A stretch of 16,636 nt of DNA from Pseudomonadota bacterium (lineage in GTDB: Bacteria > Pseudomonadota > Gammaproteobacteria > Xanthomonadales > Xanthomonadaceae): contig JAFAFF010000073.1 in NCBI GenBank assembly GCA_023423605.1, forward strand, positions 1 through 16,636. The letters run 5' to 3'. A program made the position numbers and the translations under genes. Under the pieces are notes generated by a model that searched no databases, was not told the origin of the DNA, and saw only the letters and a list, made by a program, of their open reading frames with translations. How positions within the stretch are numbered: the stretch's first letter is position 1; every line of letters begins with the position of its first letter. Positions 7,196-14,803 of the stretch are shown one piece after another.

Positions 7196-8236
7196 ATGAC
7201 AGCTTCCAAGCTCTACATCTCCGACGTCACCCTGCGCGATGGCTCGCATGCGGTGCGCCACCAGTACAGTCTGGACCAGGTCCGCGTGATCGCTGGTGCA
7301 CTGGACCAGGCCGGCGTCGACTCCATCGAGGTCGCGCACGGCGACGGCCTGCGCGGCTCTTCATTCAATTATGGCTTCGGCGCGCATTCCGACCTGCAGT
7401 GGATCGAGGCCGCGGCCAGCGTGGTCGAACGTGCCCGTATCGCTACGCTGCTGCTGCCCGGCATCGGCACGGTGCACGACCTCAAGGACGCATGTTCGGC
7501 GGGTGCCCGCGTGGTCCGCGTGGCCACCCACTGTACCGAGGCGGATATTTCACGGCAGCACATCGAAGCTGCCAACGCGCTGGACATGGATGCGGTGGGT
7601 TTCCTGATGATGAGCCACATGGCCGGGCCGGACACCCTGGCCGCACAGGCGAAGTTGATGGAAAGCTATGGCGCCTCCTGCGTCTACGTGGTGGACTCCG
7701 GTGGCGCGCTGGGCATGAATGACGTGCGTGAACGCGTCCACGCACTGCGCCAGACGTTGCTGCCCACGACCGCGATCGGCATCCATGCACACCACAACCT
7801 TTCGCTGGGTGTGGCCAACTCGCTGGTCGCGGCCGAGGCCGGTGCGATCCGTATCGACGCCAGCCTTGCCGGCATGGGGGCGGGCGCCGGCAACGCGCCG
7901 CTTGAAGTGTTCATCGCCGCCGCCGAACGCATGGGCTGGAATCATGGCTGCGATCTGCATGCATTGATGGACGCGGCCGACGATATCGTACGGCCGTTGC
8001 AGGACCGTCCCGTACGTGTGGACCGGGAAACGCTGGCGCTGGGATATGCGGGTGTCTACTCCAGTTTCCTGCGTCACGCTGAAGCAGCGTCCAGCCGCTT
8101 CGGCATCAGTACCGTCGACATCCTGGTCGAGCTGGGCAAGCGCCGCATGGTGGGTGGTCAGGAGGACATGATCGTGGACGTTGCACTGGACATGCTGCGT
8201 CAACGCGACGTCGCTGCGATGGAGGAGACCGTATGA
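7196..8236 (+). CDS. dmpG: 4-hydroxy-2-oxovalerate aldolase
   Basis: A metal-dependent aldolase of the HMGL-like TIM barrel family, it splits 4-hydroxy-2-oxovalerate to pyruvate and acetaldehyde and passes acetaldehyde to the dehydrogenase. The protein is 346 residues, full length. [10 protein letters not shown] gives Arg14, Asp15 and His18, corresponding to R17, D18 and H21 of DmpG. IHAHHN supplies metal ligands His197 and His199. [14 protein letters not shown] contains the probable gate Tyr288. The ribosome site GAGGGA overlaps the dehydrogenase stop, six bases before ATG. The stop overlaps the next start (ATGA at 8233-8236), so translation is probably coupled through the decarboxylase gene. 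Confidence 0.95.
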   Translation: MTASKLYISDVTLRDGSHAVRHQYSLDQVRVIAGALDQAGVDSIEVAHGDGLRGSSFNYGFGAHSDLQWIEAAASVVERARIATLLLPGIGTVHDLKDACSAGARVVRVATHCTEADISRQHIEAANALDMDAVGFLMMSHMAGPDTLAAQAKLMESYGASCVYVVDSGGALGMNDVRERVHALRQTLLPTTAIGIHAHHNLSLGVANSLVAAEAGAIRIDASLAGMGAGAGNAPLEVFIAAAERMGWNHGCDLHALMDAADDIVRPLQDRPVRVDRETLALGYAGVYSSFLRHAEAASSRFGISTVDILVELGKRRMVGGQEDMIVDVALDMLRQRDVAAMEETV

Positions 8237-9021
8237 GCCTTGACGATATCCTGGTCGAGCAGTGCGCCGCGCTGCTGCTGGCCGCCGAACGCGACCGTCG
8301 GGAAGTGCACCGGATCACCTTGGATCATCCGCAACTGGATGTCGACGACGCCTACCGCATACAGGCCCGCCTTGCGCAGCTGAAGCAGGCCGAAGGCATC
8401 CGCATCGTCGGCCGCAAGATGGGCCTGACCTCGCGTGCGAAGATGCAGCAGATGGGCGTGGAAACCGCGATCCACGGCTTCCTGGGCAGCGACAATGCCG
8501 TGGATGATGGTGGACGGGTCGACACGGCGGCGCTGATCCACCCGAAGGTTGAAGCGGAAATCGCCTTCGTGATGCGCGATACGCTGCAAGGGCCCGGATG
8601 CACGGTGGAACAGGTACTGGCTGCTACCGACTACGTCGTACCCGCCATCGAGCTGATCGATTCGCGTTACGAGAATTTCCGTTTCGATCTTCCGAGCGTC
8701 ATCGCCGACAACACCTCGGCGTCCCGTTACGTCCTGGGATCGCGCCCCACCGATCCGGCGACGCTGGATCTGCCCACGCTGGGAATGGTCATGGAGAAGA
8801 ACGGGGTGGTGGTGGAAGTGGGCGCCGGTGCTGCCGTGCTGGGCCACCCTGCCATCGCTGTGGCGATGCTGGTGGATATGCTGGCTGCCCAGGGCGAGTC
8901 ATTGCCGGCGGGCAGCGTGGTGCTGTCCGGCGCGATCACTGCGGCTGTCGCCGTGCAGGCTGGCGACAACGTGCTGGTGCGCGGAGATGGCATCGGCACG
9001 GTATCCATGCGGCTGGACTGA
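8233..9021 (+). CDS. dmpH: 4-oxalocrotonate decarboxylase (2-oxo-3-hexenedioate decarboxylase)
   Basis: It decarboxylates 2-oxo-3-hexenedioate to 2-oxopent-4-enoate. In known pathways it forms a complex with the hydratase, which protects the unstable product. The 262-residue protein shows the XylI/DmpH signatures [19 protein letters not shown] (60-78), [11 protein letters not shown] (102-112), [14 protein letters not shown] (140-153) and GAAVLGHP (199-206). These differ from the hydratase paralogue at 5397, which has QPDFG, SRIRDW and LGSPVN. Probable metal ligands are E107, E109 and E140. GGAGGAG lies five bases before ATG, and the start overlaps the aldolase stop by four bases. Automated annotation often calls both paralogues hydratase; the signatures here separate them. 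Confidence 0.92.
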   Translation: MSLDDILVEQCAALLLAAERDRREVHRITLDHPQLDVDDAYRIQARLAQLKQAEGIRIVGRKMGLTSRAKMQQMGVETAIHGFLGSDNAVDDGGRVDTAALIHPKVEAEIAFVMRDTLQGPGCTVEQVLAATDYVVPAIELIDSRYENFRFDLPSVIADNTSASRYVLGSRPTDPATLDLPTLGMVMEKNGVVVEVGAGAAVLGHPAIAVAMLVDMLAAQGESLPAGSVVLSGAITAAVAVQAGDNVLVRGDGIGTVSMRLD

Positions 9022-9055
9022 GCGCCGCACCAGAAAGACGGTTTCGACAACGCCA

Positions 9056-9077
9056 CGTGGCCTGCAGGCAGGCCGCG
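9056..9077 (+). other. GC-rich hairpin between the decarboxylase and porin genes
   Basis: In the 86-base gap, CGTGGCCTG pairs with CAGGCCGCG around the loop CAGG, a nine-base stem with one G-T wobble. No T-run follows, and the porin ribosome site (GGGAGGGG) is about 20 bases downstream. It could be a partial terminator or RNA-processing and stability element that sets porin expression apart from the enzymes. Confidence 0.4.
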
Positions 9078-9107
9078 CTGGCTTCGCCATGCCCTGGGAG
9101 GGGAACA

Positions 9108-10490
9108 ATGAGCAGGATGATGGGAAAGACGGCGGTGCATGCGCCGCTGTGGTTGCTGTTGGCGGCGATGCCGTGCACCGCGTTGGCACAGGCTACCGAT
9201 GCAGCAACGCTTGAGGCGCGCCTGGCCGGGCTGGAGGTGGAGATGCAGCAGATGCGCGATCAGCTGCGGGCCTACCAGCAACGCGAGACGGCTGCTGCCG
9301 ATGTCGCCGGGAGGGACGGCGCAGCGAAGAAGGGACAGGATGCCGCCAGGCCGGCGCCGGTCGCTGCCGCGCCCACGTCGGTGACCCTGCCGGGCGCCAT
9401 GGCAGGAACCCGCTTCTCCTTTGGTGGCTTCATCAAGCTGGATGCGATGACCACCCATGCCAGTGACGGAATGATCGCCGATGGATCGGCTGGTCGCCTG
9501 TTCTACTTCCCCGGGGCTACCCCGGTGGCCGCAGACGGCAATGGACGAAGCGCCAGTTTCAGCGATGTGCATGCGCAGTTCTCGCGGTTCTGGCTGGGCG
9601 CCGATACCGTCACTGAAGGCGGCGACACGCTCAAGGCCTACATCGAAGCGGACATGTACGGCGGCGGCAGCAATGCGTTCGCCGGCAACGAAGTCATCAC
9701 CAATACCTACGCGCTCACACTGCGCCAGGCGTACGTGAGCTGGAACCATTGGCTCGCCGGCCAGACCTGGTCCAACTTCCAGGACGTGGCGGCGCTGCCG
9801 GATACGGTGGACTTCACCGGACCTTCGGAAGGCACCGTGTTCTCGCGGCAGGCGCAGTTGCGATATACGCGTGGTGCATGGTCGGTGTCGCTGGAGAATC
9901 CCCAGACCACGGTGGCTGCGTACCAGGGCAATGGCACACGGTTCAACAGCGCCGACGATACGGTTCCCGACGTCACTGCTCGTTGGACACGGCGCGGAAC
10001 GTGGGGTCATTTCACGGCGGCCGGCATGGTGCGGCAGCTGCGCCAGCAGGGCCAGACCGATTCGGGTATCGCAGCCAGTGTCTCCGGCCGTTTCAACATC
10101 GGCGATCGTGACGACCTGCGTTACATGATCAGCGGTGGCCGCGGCATCGGCCGTTACCTGGGCTTCGCGCTGGGTGCGGACAGCGTGCTGGATGAAGATG
10201 GAGGGCTTCATGCGCAGGATGGCCATGGCGGCTTCATGGCATGGCGACATGCCTTCACGCCGAAGCTGCGCGGCAATCTTGTCTATTCCGGTGCGTGGCT
10301 GGACAACGATGCACGCTGGACGGGCGAGGCGGTGACCGAACGTGCGGAATCATGGCGGGTCAACCTGATCTATTCACCTTTTCCCAGGCTGGATGTCGGT
10401 GCCGAGCTGAGCCATGCGCAACGGCGCCTGGAAAATGGACGCAGCGGCGACATGGATCGCCTGCACACGCACGTCAAGTACAGCTTCTGA
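9108..10490 (+). CDS. DcaP-like outer-membrane porin
   Basis: This is an outer-membrane channel that probably lets the substrate cross into the periplasm. The 460-residue protein has a signal peptide with hydrophobic core LWLLLAAMPCTALA and cleavage near residues 26-29. A short heptad-like helix (about 32-62) and an Ala/Pro-rich linker follow. The rest alternates aromatic and polar residues as in a beta-barrel and ends HVKYSF, the terminal aromatic expected for Bam assembly. An N-terminal periplasmic coiled coil before a barrel is the layout of DcaP porins, which pass dicarboxylates. A strong GGGAGGGG precedes ATG 9108. It is last in the operon; the next gene has its own weak start region and an unrelated function. 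Substrate specificity is inferred. Confidence 0.85.
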   Translation: MSRMMGKTAVHAPLWLLLAAMPCTALAQATDAATLEARLAGLEVEMQQMRDQLRAYQQRETAAADVAGRDGAAKKGQDAARPAPVAAAPTSVTLPGAMAGTRFSFGGFIKLDAMTTHASDGMIADGSAGRLFYFPGATPVAADGNGRSASFSDVHAQFSRFWLGADTVTEGGDTLKAYIEADMYGGGSNAFAGNEVITNTYALTLRQAYVSWNHWLAGQTWSNFQDVAALPDTVDFTGPSEGTVFSRQAQLRYTRGAWSVSLENPQTTVAAYQGNGTRFNSADDTVPDVTARWTRRGTWGHFTAAGMVRQLRQQGQTDSGIAASVSGRFNIGDRDDLRYMISGGRGIGRYLGFALGADSVLDEDGGLHAQDGHGGFMAWRHAFTPKLRGNLVYSGAWLDNDARWTGEAVTERAESWRVNLIYSPFPRLDVGAELSHAQRRLENGRSGDMDRLHTHVKYSF

Positions 10491-10587
10491 ACACGGCATG
10501 GTGCGGCGGGCTGGCCGCGGTGGCGTCATGGCCCACTGCGGTAACATCCGTGGCTACATGTTCCCGCCTGCGGCCAGCCGCACCGCC

Positions 10588-11166
10588 ATGACCGACGTTT
10601 CGACGCTGCCATTGTTCCCTCTCCATACCGCGCTGCTGCCCGGCGCGGCGATCGGCCTGCGGGTGTTCGAGCGCCGTTACCTGGACATGCTGCGCGACGC
10701 CAGTCGTGACGGTACCGGTTTCGGCGTCTGCCTGATACTGCAGGGCGAAGAGGTGGGTGCGCCTGCCGTGCCGGCCGCGTTCGGCGTGGAGGCGCGGGTG
10801 GAGGATTTCGACATGGGCGGCGATGGCGTGCTGCAGCTCCGGCTGCGCGGCGCGCGGCGTTTCCATGTGCACCATATCCGCGTGCGCGACAGCGGCTTGG
10901 TGGTCGGCGATGTCACCTGGTGCGAAGAGGACAGCGATGATGAGCTGCGTCCGCAGCATGCGTTGCTGGGAACGCTGCTGGCGCACATCATCGAACAGGC
11001 CGGCGAGGCCTATGCGCCGGCATCGCCGATGCTGCTGGACCAGGCCGCCTGGGTCGGCTGGCAACTGGCGCAGCTGCTGCCGCTGCAGGAAGGCCAGCGC
11101 CTGCAGCTGCTGCAGCTCGATGATCCGCATGAACGCCTGCAGCGGCTGCTGGGCTGGATGCCCTGA
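10588..11166 (+). CDS. LON substrate-binding (N-terminal) domain protein
   Basis: A stand-alone Lon N-domain protein of 192 residues with no ATPase or protease part. It opens with the family signature LPLFPLHTALLPGAAIGLRVFERRYLDML (about 7-35), followed by GFGVCLI, and ends with the helical half DQAAWVGWQLAQLLPL. Such proteins are common in Xanthomonadaceae and other proteobacteria; their role is unproven, with substrate binding or delivery to proteolysis as the usual guess. The start is uncertain: ATG 10588 fits the family best, ATG 10558 is in frame, and neither has a clear ribosome site. It lies 97 bases after the porin gene and is convergent with the DedA-type gene. Confidence 0.9.
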   Translation: MTDVSTLPLFPLHTALLPGAAIGLRVFERRYLDMLRDASRDGTGFGVCLILQGEEVGAPAVPAAFGVEARVEDFDMGGDGVLQLRLRGARRFHVHHIRVRDSGLVVGDVTWCEEDSDDELRPQHALLGTLLAHIIEQAGEAYAPASPMLLDQAAWVGWQLAQLLPLQEGQRLQLLQLDDPHERLQRLLGWMP

Positions 11167-11177
11167 CAGCATCCCGG

Positions 11178-11199
11178 GGCAGGCCGCATGCGGCCTGCC
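11178..11199. terminator. perfect palindrome between convergent genes, likely two-way terminator
   Basis: Ten-base arms GGCAGGCCGC and GCGGCCTGCC flank a central AT, all within the 41 bases between the LON-domain and DedA-type stop codons. There is no T-run on either side. Its position between two convergent stops favours transcription termination for both genes. Confidence 0.6.
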
Positions 11200-11207
11200 G
11201 TCAGCGC

Positions 11208-13202
11208 TTACGGGCCGGTTCGCAGCATCAGTACCGGCAGGCCGGTGGCCGGGTGCGCCTGCTGCTGCATCGGCAGGCCATCGATGGACTGCTTCAGCGC
11301 CGCCATGGCCGGATCCACGCCCCGCAGCGGATGCCACATGCCGATCCAGTTGAAGTGGCGGGTGAAACGCAGTGTCTGCGCGCTGCCCAGCCACAGCGGC
11401 TGCTCGCCTGGCTGCAGTACCGCACCGGCCGGCCACAGGCGCAGCACGTGGCGTTCGTCGGCATGCTCGCCATCGCGCACCATCAGCAACGTTTCCACCC
11501 GGGTTTCCAGCGTGGCCGGCATGACGGGCAGTTCCTGCGGCCCGGTGCCCTGGTCCAGCATCAGCAACGCCTGTTCCCAGCCGGCCTGTTCCTGCACGCG
11601 CCAGCCGCGCGCTTCCAGCTGCGCCTGCAGGGGTGCCAGCGGACCGGCAACCTGCACATCCAGCGGCCAGCGCTGGTCATCGTCGAATTCGTTGCGGCGG
11701 GAAGGAAGTTCCTGCCAGCCCTGCTGCCACCATTGCGTGGCCTGCAGCGTGACCGATGCGGCCGGGCGCGGTTCGAAACGTTCCAGCTTGTGGGGAATGT
11801 TGCGCGGCGCATAGCAGACCGCCGCCACCGCGAACGTGCCATAGAACAGCCACGCCACCGGTTTGACCCAGAAGGAACGATTGAACCGGCGGCGGTAGGC
11901 GATGCCCAGCACCAGCAGCCAGAACGTGCCGAACAGCATGCCGCCGATGACATCGCTCAGCCAGTGCGCGCCCAGGTAGATGCGCGCGAAGCCGATCAGG
12001 CTGACCACGATGCCCGATACCAGGTATGGCCACACCCGCGTACGGCCCGGCAGTTCGCGGGCGATGAGCACGGCGAAGAAACCGAAGGTGATGGTGGCCA
12101 TGGTGACCGACACCGACGGGAAGCCGAAGCCGCTGCTGGCATCCGGCGGGCGTACCACGTCCACGGTTGCACCCAGCAGCAGCGTCAGCGCCAGCCCGAA
12201 CGCGAGCGCGGCCAGCCAGTGCGCGGCGGCCATCCAGCGGCGTCGCCACAACAGGTAGCCCATGCCGGCCGCGGTAGCCGGCAACAGCACCTGCCAGGCG
12301 CCCAGCGATGCCAGTGCCGCCAGCGGATGGTCGGCCAGCGGGTTGCGCAGCGCCTGCATGGCCTGGTGTACGGCCAGGTCCACGCTGAGTGGCTCGCCGT
12401 GTGCCACCACCACCATCAGCAGCGCGAAGCCACCCCAGCCCAGCATGAGCAGCATCAGGGCCAGCATGGCCAGCGGCACCGATTCGCGGCGTTGCGGATC
12501 GAATACCGACACCGAATAGCGGCCCAGCGTGGGGTGGCGCTGCGACCAGGCCAGCAGCCGGGCCAGCCAGCTGTCCATCCGCGAAGCAGACCAGCGGTAG
12601 CCGTACAGCACCACCGCCCACACCAGGCCGAGGATCACGCCGAGCAGCCCGAGCACCACCACCAGCCGGCCGGCAACCGCGGCAACCGCGTCATAGGCCT
12701 CGCCCAGCACCCAACCCGGCAGCAGGAACAGAACCGCCCAGGACAGGCTGGCGATGCCACTGGCCTGCACATAACGACTGGCCGGCATCTTCAGCATGCC
12801 GGCGATGGCGGGCACGAACGGACGCACCGCACCGACATAGCGGGCGATCAGGATGCTCTTGAAGGCATTGCGGCGGAACAGGGTTTCACCACGGTCCAGC
12901 AACTGCGGATAGCGGCTGAACGGCCACACGCCACGCAGGCGGTCGCCCCAGCGGCGCCCGATCCAGTAACTGATGCCATCACCGGCGAAGGCGCCGATGG
13001 CCGCGCATGCCACCGCGTAGGGGCCGGAGATCTGGCCCAGCCCGATGAACACGCCGACCGCGAACAGCAACGGGAGCGCCGGCACGATGGCACCGAGGAT
13101 GATCACCGCATCGCAGAAGGCGATGAGGAAGATGACCGCACCGGCAAGCACGGGATGAGCGCTAATCCACGCGAGGGTGGCGTCGATCCATGAAGATTCC
13201 AT
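11208..13202 (-). CDS. DedA / PAP2-like / LssY_C three-domain membrane protein
   Basis: This 664-residue inner-membrane protein has an N-terminal DedA (VTT) domain (about 1-200), with RNAFKSILIARYVGAVRPFVPAIAGMLKM near 111-139. A PAP2-type six-helix domain follows (about 245-435), then a soluble LssY_C domain (about 470-664). DedA proteins act as lipid scramblases or flippases (undecaprenyl phosphate recycling) and PAP2 enzymes remove phosphates from lipids. Here the PAP2 motifs are degenerate: Gly344 stands for the Lys of motif 1 (RP is kept at 351-352), and motif 2 reads PSVS (362-365) instead of PSGH. Motif 3 keeps Arg407, His413 and Asp417. Phosphatase activity is therefore doubtful. No ribosome site precedes the ATG, and a TATAAT box sits seven bases upstream, so the message is probably leaderless. 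Confidence 0.9.
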   Translation of the reverse strand: MESSWIDATLAWISAHPVLAGAVIFLIAFCDAVIILGAIVPALPLLFAVGVFIGLGQISGPYAVACAAIGAFAGDGISYWIGRRWGDRLRGVWPFSRYPQLLDRGETLFRRNAFKSILIARYVGAVRPFVPAIAGMLKMPASRYVQASGIASLSWAVLFLLPGWVLGEAYDAVAAVAGRLVVVLGLLGVILGLVWAVVLYGYRWSASRMDSWLARLLAWSQRHPTLGRYSVSVFDPQRRESVPLAMLALMLLMLGWGGFALLMVVVAHGEPLSVDLAVHQAMQALRNPLADHPLAALASLGAWQVLLPATAAGMGYLLWRRRWMAAAHWLAALAFGLALTLLLGATVDVVRPPDASSGFGFPSVSVTMATITFGFFAVLIARELPGRTRVWPYLVSGIVVSLIGFARIYLGAHWLSDVIGGMLFGTFWLLVLGIAYRRRFNRSFWVKPVAWLFYGTFAVAAVCYAPRNIPHKLERFEPRPAASVTLQATQWWQQGWQELPSRRNEFDDDQRWPLDVQVAGPLAPLQAQLEARGWRVQEQAGWEQALLMLDQGTGPQELPVMPATLETRVETLLMVRDGEHADERHVLRLWPAGAVLQPGEQPLWLGSAQTLRFTRHFNWIGMWHPLRGVDPAMAALKQSIDGLPMQQQAHPATGLPVLMLRTGP

Positions 13203-13208
13203 CGGCGG

Positions 13209-13214
13209 ATTATA
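13209..13214 (-). promoter_or_regulatory. consensus -10 box for a leaderless DedA-type transcript
   Basis: On the minus strand TATAAT is followed by six bases (CCGCCG) and then the ATG, so transcription would begin at or next to the start codon. No good -35 box is seen 16-18 bases upstream. No Shine-Dalgarno sequence is present. Confidence 0.6.
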
Positions 13215-13266
13215 GGGGCGCGCAGGTGACTGTCCGCTGCTTGCCGAAGCCGCCCGGCCGATCGCC

Positions 13267-13272
13267 TAGAAT
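13267..13272 (+). promoter_or_regulatory. -10 box for a leaderless kinase-fold gene transcript
   Basis: TAGAAT lies five bases upstream of ATG 13278, placing the expected transcription start at the first codon. No ribosome site precedes the ATG. TTGCCG at 13241-13246 resembles a -35 box, but the 20-base spacer is too long for comfort. Confidence 0.5.
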
Positions 13273-13277
13273 GCGCC

Positions 13278-13940
13278 ATGGCGATTCCACGGCTTCCGGC
13301 GCACACGGCGCTCAAATCAGACAGTTTCGGTCGCATCCTGCTGGTGGAGGAGGGGGCGCGGCGCTTCGTTCGCCGTGATCTTGGCGCCACGCCCTGGTGG
13401 CTGCGTGTACCGGCCTGGTGGCTGGCGCGACGTGAAGCACGCGCCTTGCGTCATCTGCAGGGCATGGCCGATGTACCGCAACTGCTGGCATGGGACGGTC
13501 GTTGGCTGGATCGCAGCTTCATGGCCGGGGATGCCATGTACCAGCGTCCGCCGCGTGGCGACATCGCCTGGTTCCACGCGGCGCGGCGGTTGCTGCAGCA
13601 GCTCCATCGGCGCGGCGTCGCCCACAACGACCTGGCCAAGGAAGCCAACTGGCTGGTGACCGAAGACGGGCGCCCGGCGCTGATCGATTTCCAGCTGGCG
13701 GTGATCGGCAACCCGCGCTCGCGCTGGATGCGCCTGCTGGCACGCGAAGACCTGCGCCATCTGCTGAAGCACAAACGCATGTACTGCCGCAGCAGCCTGA
13801 CGCCGGTGGAAAGGCGCGTGCTCAAACGCACCTCGTGGGTGCGCGAGCTGTGGTTTGCTACCGGGAAGCCAGTCTATCGCTTCGTCACCCGGCGCATCCT
13901 GCACTGGGAAGACAACGAAGGGCAGGGGCCGAAGCCCTGA
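13278..13940 (+). CDS. kinase-fold protein (RIO / Kdo-kinase-like)
   Basis: This 220-residue protein has a protein-kinase-like fold. HNDLAKEANWLV (116-127) gives the catalytic Asp118 and Asn124, and LIDFQ (135-139) is a DFG variant with metal-binding Asp137. Glu53 could be the helix-C glutamate. The usual nucleotide-positioning Lys is replaced by Arg in RRFVRRDLG (28-36), reminiscent of lipopolysaccharide/Kdo kinases, and there is no glycine-rich loop. It may phosphorylate a lipid A-Kdo or sugar acceptor, or be RIO-like; the substrate is unknown. A Trp/Arg-rich patch (39-52) could bind the membrane surface. It is divergent from the DedA-type gene by 75 bases and convergent with the lipoprotein gene. 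Confidence 0.75.
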   Translation: MAIPRLPAHTALKSDSFGRILLVEEGARRFVRRDLGATPWWLRVPAWWLARREARALRHLQGMADVPQLLAWDGRWLDRSFMAGDAMYQRPPRGDIAWFHAARRLLQQLHRRGVAHNDLAKEANWLVTEDGRPALIDFQLAVIGNPRSRWMRLLAREDLRHLLKHKRMYCRSSLTPVERRVLKRTSWVRELWFATGKPVYRFVTRRILHWEDNEGQGPKP

Positions 13941-13976
13941 ACCGCGGCCTGGCCGAGCGGCAACCGCCGCCGCCTG

Positions 13977-14678
13977 CTAGGGCACCACGCGGGAACCGAT
14001 GAAGGTGCGCTGGGCGTCGAAATCGTAGGCCTGCTGCACGTGTGCCACATCCGCGCAGGCATGGCACTCACGCAATGGCGTGCGGTACAGCAGGCTGATG
14101 CCGCCGCCTTCCAGTGGCGATGTGCCGGCAGCCTGCGCCGGCGGGAACGCTGCTGCCCCGGGATGCGCCGCGGCCAGTGCCTGCACCGCCGGATCGGCGG
14201 CAGCGTCGCCGGCCAAGGGATCGGCATCCACATCGATGCGCTGGCCCTTGGCGTCGATCAGCCGCGTGCCCTGGTTGGTATTGGCACGGAACGGCCAGGT
14301 CACCGTGGCCACGCCGATGCCATCCTGCTCATGCCATGCCGATACATAAGCCAGTTCACCGGCGCTGGAAAGCTGGCTGGCAGCGGTCACCGCCTCCTGG
14401 CTGGCGCCACCGGAGCGCATCGCATCGAGCAGGCATTCGCGGGCGGCCGCCTCCGTTCCCTGCCGACAGGCGTTGAGATCGCCATCCCACGCCACCGATT
14501 TGCCCCATGCCAGCGCCGTCGTGGCGGCGGCATCCTCCGCCGACGCCGGAGCAGCACCCTGCGCGGGTGCAGCGTCGCCTGCCGGTTCCGGCGCGGGATC
14601 CTGGCGGCACGCCACCAGCAGCGCAGTGCATGCCAGTGCAGCGAACAGGCGGGAATGCGATGGAATCAAGCGGGTCAT
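13977..14678 (-). CDS. lipoprotein of unknown function
   Basis: I do not recognise the family. The 233-residue protein has a lipoprotein signal peptide with the lipobox LVAC ending at Cys24, then a low-complexity Pro/Ala/Glu linker. A soluble domain follows with an early Cys pair (NACRQG, RECLL) and a late CHAC motif, which might form disulfides in the periplasm. Residue +2 after the lipid Cys is Arg, not Asp, so outer-membrane sorting is the default expectation. ATG 14678 is preferred because GAGGAG lies about seven bases upstream; an open frame continues to 14774, but the upstream part is not protein-like. It is divergent from the SDR gene and convergent with the kinase-fold gene. Confidence 0.75.
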   Translation of the reverse strand: MTRLIPSHSRLFAALACTALLVACRQDPAPEPAGDAAPAQGAAPASAEDAAATTALAWGKSVAWDGDLNACRQGTEAAARECLLDAMRSGGASQEAVTAASQLSSAGELAYVSAWHEQDGIGVATVTWPFRANTNQGTRLIDAKGQRIDVDADPLAGDAAADPAVQALAAAHPGAAAFPPAQAAGTSPLEGGGISLLYRTPLRECHACADVAHVQQAYDFDAQRTFIGSRVVP

Positions 14679-14803
14679 GTGGGCCTCCTCATGGGATGGG
14701 CAGTGCATGAAGTAGCGCCTGAAGTATCGACAACCGCGGTTAACGCCGCGTGCGCAGGGGCATAATGTCGCCACGGCACCACTGGCCGGGGAGGAGGAGC
14801 GTC

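Noticed and set aside
11253..13193. A 646-codon open frame on the plus strand
   Set aside because: It is antisense to the DedA-type gene, full of Gln, His and Arg, and has no family motif; the minus-strand protein has clear domains and helices.
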